A stretch of DNA of 8,243 bases from Candidatus Berkelbacteria bacterium (GTDB lineage Bacteria; Patescibacteriota; UBA1384; CAILIB01): assembly GCA_020058355.1 (NCBI GenBank), contig JAGVEG010000089.1, forward strand, positions 1 through 8,243, given 5' to 3'. A program made the position numbers and the translations under genes. Each line of letters opens with the position of its first letter. The first letter of the stretch is position 1. The notes under the pieces were generated by a model. It did no database searches, was not told the origin of the DNA, and saw only the letters and a list, made by a program, of their open reading frames with translations. This document shows positions 5,142-8,243 of the stretch, one piece after another.

Positions 5142-6379
5142 CACCATCCAAGCACCCACAACCTGTCTATCCTGAGCTTTCTCCAGATCGTGTGGAGGCA
5201 CTATACACGCGTATCCAGTCCCACATAACCCCTCATGCCCCTATGGATCAAGTTGTATCCACTCCACCACCACGCCGCCCGCGCGTGCCTATGTTCTCGC
5301 TTTCACTCGGACTTGGCGTACTTGTACTTGTGATTGCTGGTACATCCTTCCTTGTAACAAGTCGCCGTGCTTCAATTACACCTTCGTCATTTATTGCACT
5401 TGAGCAGGAAGCCTTTGGTTCACTAACCGCAAATCTTCCCGATGGTGGAAAGGGGACTGGGCTTGGTGCCAACACTGAAGCAGCGCGCGTAGCATCATCA
5501 GACCTGACGGCCGTACCAGAAGGATTTACTTCCTATCTACCCCTGCGCTACTCGTTCTCCGAAAGCCTTGTGCTAAATGATTCACTCCGCACTGTGTATC
5601 GAGATCATCCCGTCACCTTGCCGAGTGTAAACCCGTCACTTGGCTTTGCTGAAAACCGAGGCTGGAAGACTGAGTCGTTGCGTCTGCGCACAGCGGATGA
5701 TACGTACGAGATGACCATTGATCAGTCAAATGTATGGTTTTTCACGATAGCGAAGGTCCGCTCGTTCATGACGCAAAGCACGCTACCCGTAAAGCAGCTT
5801 GAGCAAGCGGTTTCTCGTAGCGACGCTGAAGTACTCACTGCCGCACAAAAAGTACTCACTGAGTGGGGAATCAGTACTGATGGCTTCCGCGAACCTACAA
5901 TCACCCAGGACTTTTTTGAGACCACTCCATTCTACAAGACGGTGGTGTGGGGGATAGTTCTAGACGGCATCCCAGTAGTTCAGTCAGACGGTACTCCATC
6001 AGGTATTTCAGTTACACTTGCAACAACTGACCTGAGCCTGGAGGCACTATCGCTGATTAAGCGACCGGATTCTGTTACCCAGAAGTCTGAGTATCCACTC
6101 GCTAGCGTGTCAGACGTTACCTCGCTCATTCCTGGAGGTGGCTACGCCCAGAGCCCTGCTGCTGAGCAAGTCAAAACAGTGGCCCTTGGCCAACCTGAGC
6201 AGGTACTGATGAGTGAGATACGAACCGAGGGACAGCTCTACGTACCAGCTTTGCGCTTCCCTGTTACAAATCCTGACGCCTCAACAGGCAAGTACCTCGT
6301 AGTGCCTGTCAGCGAGGACCTCGTCCGTACACGACTCCAACCAGTTGAAGCGACACCACTGGATACGGTACGGTTCTAG
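5138..6379 (+). CDS. single-pass membrane protein, putative anti-sigma factor
   Basis: A 413-residue protein beginning inside the sigma gene (ATGA overlap), the usual place for an ECF anti-sigma partner. The N-terminal 50 residues look cytoplasmic: LSPDRVEALYTRIQSHI (14-30) is a possible sigma-binding helix, then a proline- and arginine-rich PPPRRPRVP. One transmembrane segment spans about 52-74 (MFSLSLGLGVLVLVIAGTSFLVT). The roughly 340-residue remainder would be outside. Part 1 (about 120-220) includes LRLRTADDTYEMTIDQSNVWFF. Part 2 (about 230-340) has AEVLTAAQKVLTEWGI, WGIVLDGIPVVQSDGTPSGI and YPLASVSDVTSLIPGGG, which recall the PepSY/YycI-like style of extracytoplasmic domain. No zinc-binding anti-sigma motif (HxxxCxxC) is present. 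Membrane topology and pairing support the role; the fold of the outer domain and its signal are unknown. It ends 11 bases before a strong terminator hairpin. Confidence 0.85.
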   Translation: MTPSKHPQPVYPELSPDRVEALYTRIQSHITPHAPMDQVVSTPPPRRPRVPMFSLSLGLGVLVLVIAGTSFLVTSRRASITPSSFIALEQEAFGSLTANLPDGGKGTGLGANTEAARVASSDLTAVPEGFTSYLPLRYSFSESLVLNDSLRTVYRDHPVTLPSVNPSLGFAENRGWKTESLRLRTADDTYEMTIDQSNVWFFTIAKVRSFMTQSTLPVKQLEQAVSRSDAEVLTAAQKVLTEWGISTDGFREPTITQDFFETTPFYKTVVWGIVLDGIPVVQSDGTPSGISVTLATTDLSLEALSLIKRPDSVTQKSEYPLASVSDVTSLIPGGGYAQSPAAEQVKTVALGQPEQVLMSEIRTEGQLYVPALRFPVTNPDASTGKYLVVPVSEDLVRTRLQPVEATPLDTVRF

Positions 6380-6385
6380 CACTCG

Positions 6386-6416
6386 AAAAACCCTCCTAGT
6401 ACCTAGGAGGGTTTTT
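6386..6416. terminator. strong bidirectional intrinsic terminator
   Basis: A perfect 9-bp stem CCCTCCTAG / CTAGGAGGG (6391-6399, 6403-6411) has a TAC loop, AAAAA before it and TTTTT after it. It therefore has a U-tract on either strand. On plus it ends the sigma/anti-sigma unit (stop at 6379). On minus it can end the transcript that begins upstream of tRNA-Ser. Confidence 0.93.
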
Positions 6417-6452
6417 GTGTGGAAGCATGTAGAACTCAAGACATATTGACTG

Positions 6453-6473
6453 AGATTTCTCTTCCTCCGCAGA
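6453..6473. repeat. 21-bp direct repeat, copy 1
   Basis: Identical over 21 bases to 6550-6570 and 97 bases away from it. It starts AGATTTCTCTTCC and ends TCCGCAGA. Similarity continues slightly outside (ACTGA before, YTCG after). On minus it reads as a purine-rich GGAGGAAGAG stretch. Confidence 0.85.
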
Positions 6474-6549
6474 TTCGGGTTCTGTGCATAAAAAACTCGT
6501 GGGCAGTGCTATGAACGATTCCGCAGATTCCAGAACATTCTTGAACTGA

Positions 6550-6570
6550 AGATTTCTCTTCCTCCGCAGA
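6550..6570. repeat. 21-bp direct repeat, copy 2
   Basis: Exact second copy of 6453-6473. In this copy the left flank adds a GA, giving the small hairpin GAAGA-TTTC-TCTTC (6548-6561). On minus this is GAAGA-GAAA-TCTTC, a GNRA-type loop. Two units are too few for a CRISPR array. Confidence 0.85.
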
Positions 6571-6623
6571 CTCGAAAGAGTAATCGCTCGAGGACAGAAG
6601 GGAAATATTCAGTGAAAGAATTT

Positions 6624-6713
6624 TGGCGGAGAGAGGGAGATTCGAACTCCCGATGCCATTTCTGACATACTCGCTTTCCAAGCGAGCGCACTAGGCCACT
6701 ATGCGATCTCTCC
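6624..6713 (-). tRNA. trnS(gga): tRNA-Ser, anticodon GGA
   Basis: A complete class II tRNA of 90 bases including an encoded CCA. The acceptor GGAGAGA pairs with TCTCTCC, followed by discriminator G and CCA. The D arm is GCATAGTGGCCTAGTGC. The anticodon stem CTCGC/GCGAG holds loop TTGGAAA, so the anticodon is GGA (reads UCC and UCU). The long variable arm pairs ATGTC with GGCAT, typical of tRNA-Ser. The T arm is GGGAG-TTCGAAT-CTCCC. A -10-like TATAAA lies about 50 bases upstream on minus (6771-6766). No terminator follows immediately; the next is the bidirectional hairpin at 6386-6416. Confidence 0.97.
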
Positions 6714-6763
6714 AGGCTTCCACCAGAGTAGCAGGGAGAAGCCTTCTCGACAAATAACGATAG

Positions 6764-6791
6764 ATTTTATACGATCTTCGTATCCTAAAAT
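6764..6791. promoter_or_regulatory. dyad overlapping divergent -10 boxes of tRNA-Ser and a small plus-strand ORF
   Basis: ATACGA-TCT-TCGTAT (6769-6783) is a perfect inverted repeat. The flanks ATTTTA (6764-6769) and TAAAAT (6786-6791) extend it with a three-base offset. The left arm on minus supplies TATAAA (6771-6766), a plausible -10 for the tRNA with an RNA start near 6759. The right arm supplies TAAAAT on plus. The symmetry could be a regulator site or just paired -10 boxes. No clear -35 is seen. Confidence 0.4.
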
Positions 6792-6805
6792 TGGTAGGTG
6801 GTAAA

Positions 6806-6874
6806 ATGTCGAGTGATGACTTCGCAAAAGCTCTTCGAGAGCTGACAAAGATATCCGGCGCTATGCCGGGCTAG
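6806..6874 (+). CDS. candidate 22-residue small protein or leader peptide
   Basis: ATG at 6806 opens a 22-codon frame (MSSDDFAKALRELTKI..., ending AMPG) closed by TAG. It is preceded by AGGTGG (6796-6801), a near-consensus Shine-Dalgarno site four bases before the ATG and the best one in this window, where most genes have none. The frame overlaps two hairpins: GCTCT-TCG-AGAGC (6830-6842) and CCGGC-GCTAT-GCCGG (6855-6869). A GC-rich terminator-like hairpin follows after the stop. It could be a leader peptide, a true small protein, a relic of a truncated gene, or part of a structured small RNA. I recognise no homologue. Possible -10 boxes are TATACG (6768-6773) and TAAAAT (6786-6791); the latter would start RNA inside the Shine-Dalgarno site. 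Confidence 0.35.
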   Translation: MSSDDFAKALRELTKISGAMPG

Positions 6875-6878
6875 TTCT

Positions 6879-6914
6879 GGCCCCCTTGTTGCATGATGCA
6901 GCTTGGGGGCCTTT
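6879..6914 (+). terminator. terminator-like hairpin after the small ORF
   Basis: GGCCCCC (6879-6885) pairs with GGGGGCC (6905-6911). Inside it a second small stem is possible (TGCAT-G-ATGCA, 6890-6900). Only TTTAAT follows on plus, so the U-tract is weak. The end touches the TAA of the convergent polymerase gene (6913-6915). On minus no T-run follows. Confidence 0.5.
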
Positions 6915-8166
6915 AATATCCCACCCGATCCCTAATCTGGCCAAAGCCAGGTTGTTTCACGAGGTGCTCCGGGTTGGGGAGGAGGGTGGCGCCTGTCTGA
7001 ATGATGCGATAGCCGTGTCGCATGCGAATACTTAGGAGGCTTTGGCTGAGGCGATCGCCCAGAGTATCTCGGGTAAAGAGGTCGGGCTGGACAGTGTGCT
7101 GCCGTGTTTCAAGCCCCCACATGCCGATGCTAATCTTACGAATCGGCGTATCGCTACTGGGCCGGTAGCTAGCGGTGAGAGCAATGAGACCATTGAGGAG
7201 CTCGGGAAAGCTGGTGGTTGGCGCATCAAAGTGACGCTCGGCGTGAAAAGCGGGTGCGCCATTGTGGGAAAAATGAAGCCAGATGCCACGGCAGCTCATG
7301 TGGTTTTTGCTCAGGCGGTGGAGCAGGTGCTCAATCATATTGCTGAGAATCGGGCGGATCTCGGCATGAGTGCTGATCCAGCGTTTCAGGACATGCTCAT
7401 GGCTAAGGGTTTGCTGCTCGCGCGGTGGATCGTCACATTCATAGCCATGCAGGCGCCACCACCACTGCTGGCCCCAGATACCAAAGTGGTGCCGGAGTAC
7501 TTCTGCTGAGGCCTCGGCAAACTGGCGGGGAGTAGTGATGTTGATGGTAGCAAGGCGGGCTGCGTTGGCGTGGGCAATGCCAGGAAGATCCGTAAGCTCG
7601 AGCGTATCAAGGTGACTGAGAAGATTTGCCAGTGTAACATCAACAAGACCATCAGGCTTCTGGAGCTCGGTACCAAGCTTGGCAAGAAACACGTTGGGGC
7701 CAATGCCAACAGAAGCGGTGACCGTAGGTCCGAGGGCCTGACTGATAGCGGCCTTTATCTGGAGAGCGAGTGAATGCCGGGTTGCTGATTGTTGCTGCAG
7801 GGGGCCAAGGAACATGGCGGCCTCATCAATGCTTCGTACCCAAAACGCCTCACTTGGCACAAAGGGTTTTAGTGCCTGCATAAGGGCGCTGTGGCAGGCG
7901 CGGTAGTAGGTAAGATCGCCCTGAAATACACGGAGATTGGGGCAGAGCTGCTGTGCGTCTGCCACCTTCATGCCGGTGCGCACCCCAAGACGCTTGGCAG
8001 AATAACTTGCAGCAAGGACACTACCCCGGGCATGCACATGCGAGGCCACAGCAAGCGGGGTGCCGTGAAGCTCGGGGTGGCGGAGATACTCGAGGTTGGC
8101 GTAGAACGAGTTCATGTCAACATAAAGAACTCGCCCGTCACGCGGTGCGCGGAGGGTGCTAAACAT
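6913..8166 (-). CDS. Y-family translesion DNA polymerase (DinB/UmuC type)
   Basis: A 417-residue error-prone polymerase with all core parts. The palm begins VLYVDMNSFYANLE (13-26), with catalytic D17 and aromatic steric-gate Y22; DMNSFYA is closer to UmuC than to DinB's DMDAFFA. The second carboxylate pair is SIDEA (D114, E115). ASVGIGPNVFLAKLGTELQK (151-170) and PDGL follow, then the helix-hairpin-helix region LTDLPGIAHANAARLATINI with FGIWGQQWWWRLHGYE (to 243), then a little-finger domain. QPDLF (360-364) fits the beta-clamp-binding consensus QxxLF and is followed by a UmuC-like tail (RLSQSLLSIRMRHGYRII). It copies past damaged bases at stalled forks. No umuD-like gene is adjacent on the visible side. 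Sampled lines average about 59% GC, the highest in the window. A consensus-like promoter with a possible SOS operator precedes it. Confidence 0.95.
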   Translation of the reverse strand: MFSTLRAPRDGRVLYVDMNSFYANLEYLRHPELHGTPLAVASHVHARGSVLAASYSAKRLGVRTGMKVADAQQLCPNLRVFQGDLTYYRACHSALMQALKPFVPSEAFWVRSIDEAAMFLGPLQQQSATRHSLALQIKAAISQALGPTVTASVGIGPNVFLAKLGTELQKPDGLVDVTLANLLSHLDTLELTDLPGIAHANAARLATINITTPRQFAEASAEVLRHHFGIWGQQWWWRLHGYECDDPPREQQTLSHEHVLKRWISTHAEIRPILSNMIEHLLHRLSKNHMSCRGIWLHFSHNGAPAFHAERHFDAPTTSFPELLNGLIALTASYRPSSDTPIRKISIGMWGLETRQHTVQPDLFTRDTLGDRLSQSLLSIRMRHGYRIIQTGATLLPNPEHLVKQPGFGQIRDRVGY

Positions 8167-8196
8167 AGGGTGGTGCTACTAACTAGGTCTGTTTGT

Positions 8197-8226
8197 ATAA
8201 TACCGAACAAAAGGCGAACATGTCAA
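8197..8226 (-). promoter_or_regulatory. sigma-70 promoter of the Y-family polymerase
   Basis: On minus, consensus TTGACA (8226-8221) and TATTAT (8202-8197) are separated by 18 bases. The predicted RNA start is near 8190, leaving a leader of about 24 bases without a Shine-Dalgarno site before ATG 8166. This is the only promoter in the window with a perfect -35 hexamer. Confidence 0.75.
8205..8219 (-). promoter_or_regulatory. possible LexA-type operator, GTTC-N7-GTTC
   Basis: On minus, GTTC (8219-8216), seven bases GCCTTTT, then GTTC (8208-8205). With the following G of each copy it is a GTTCG direct repeat at an 11-base period, one helical turn. The site fills the spacer between the -35 and -10 of the polymerase promoter, where a repressor would block RNA polymerase. 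GTTC-N7-GTTC is the known alphaproteobacterial LexA box; whether it means the same here is inference. Confidence 0.45.
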
Positions 8227-8243
8227 TAACCACTAGCTTAAAA

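Larger units (their letters stand above)
6417..6623. other. non-coding trailer between tRNA-Ser and the terminator
   Basis: About 200 bases with no credible gene. Read on minus it lies between the tRNA 3' end and the terminator at 6386-6416, so it would be a long tRNA trailer. It holds two copies of a 21-bp repeat plus a third partial copy: the 11-base core TCCGCAGATTC occurs at 6466 and 6520 and, as TCCGCAGACTC, at 6563. An open frame on minus (6436-6681) crosses the tRNA and is not believed. Confidence 0.6.

Noticed and set aside
6533..6546. Possible second SOS box, GAAC-N6-GAAC
   Set aside because: The spacing is N6 rather than N7, and it lies in a tRNA trailer rather than a promoter.
6453..6570. 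CRISPR-like direct repeats
   Set aside because: Only two full copies with 76 bases between them and a degenerate third core. No regular spacers, leader or cas gene.
6436..6681. Minus-strand 81-codon open frame across the repeats
   Set aside because: It starts inside the tRNA-Ser gene and runs through the repeats, with no ribosome site and no protein pattern. The repeated CGGREI peptide occurs in two different frames.
6780..6914. tmRNA or SRP RNA at the small ORF
   Set aside because: No tRNA-like ends or alanine-rich tag typical of tmRNA, and no GGTCAGG/GGAAGGAAGCAGCC-type SRP core.
7042..7509. 155-codon plus-strand open frame inside the polymerase gene
   Set aside because: It is antisense to a well-supported Y-family polymerase, its composition reflects the high GC of that gene, and its translation shows no family pattern. 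The same holds for 7891-8229.

Overview
This looks like an accessory stretch of a bacterial chromosome, most plausibly from the Patescibacteria (candidate phyla radiation). That placement is inference. It rests on start codons that mostly lack Shine-Dalgarno sites, extended -10 promoter boxes placed so close to the ATG that transcripts would be leaderless or nearly so, short single-domain genes, and small membrane proteins of a type I associate with that group. UGA is used as an ordinary stop: it ends the NUDIX, six-segment membrane and sigma genes. The recoded UGA=Gly lineages are therefore unlikely. Base composition is uneven by hand count: about 38% GC in the NUDIX and membrane-protein genes, about 48-50% in most others, and about 59% in sampled lines of the polymerase gene.

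Layout. 1-613 (minus): a VOC/PhnB-like protein translationally coupled (TAATG) to an SRPBCC/AHSA1 protein cut by the window edge. 662-1791 (plus): a tight three-gene run of a small two-TM protein, a DUF2200 protein and a NUDIX hydrolase. 1870-2307 (plus): a GNAT acetyltransferase with its own promoter and probable terminator. 2342-2785 (minus): a second SRPBCC protein. It is divergent from an unrecognised multi-pass membrane protein (2915-3469, plus), and a palindromic -10 element lies between them. 3552-4556 (plus): a soluble protein resembling DUF3137. 4611-6379 (plus): an ECF sigma factor overlapping by ATGA a single-pass membrane protein that is probably its anti-sigma partner. The unit ends at a strong bidirectional terminator. 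6417-6912: mostly non-coding, with a pair of 21-bp direct repeats, tRNA-Ser(GGA) on minus, and on plus a 22-codon ORF with a Shine-Dalgarno site, followed by hairpins. 6913-8166 (minus): a Y-family translesion DNA polymerase, whose promoter contains a GTTC-N7-GTTC direct repeat between its -35 and -10 boxes.

The most coherent functional units are the sigma/anti-sigma pair (envelope signalling) and the polymerase with a possible DNA-damage operator. The rest is a mix of small stress-type enzymes (VOC, SRPBCC, GNAT, NUDIX) without an obvious shared pathway. I do not see a defence island, CRISPR array, transposase or integrase. The best candidates for something new are the LexA-like operator on the polymerase, the unusual anti-sigma-like protein, and the small ORF with hairpins next to tRNA-Ser.
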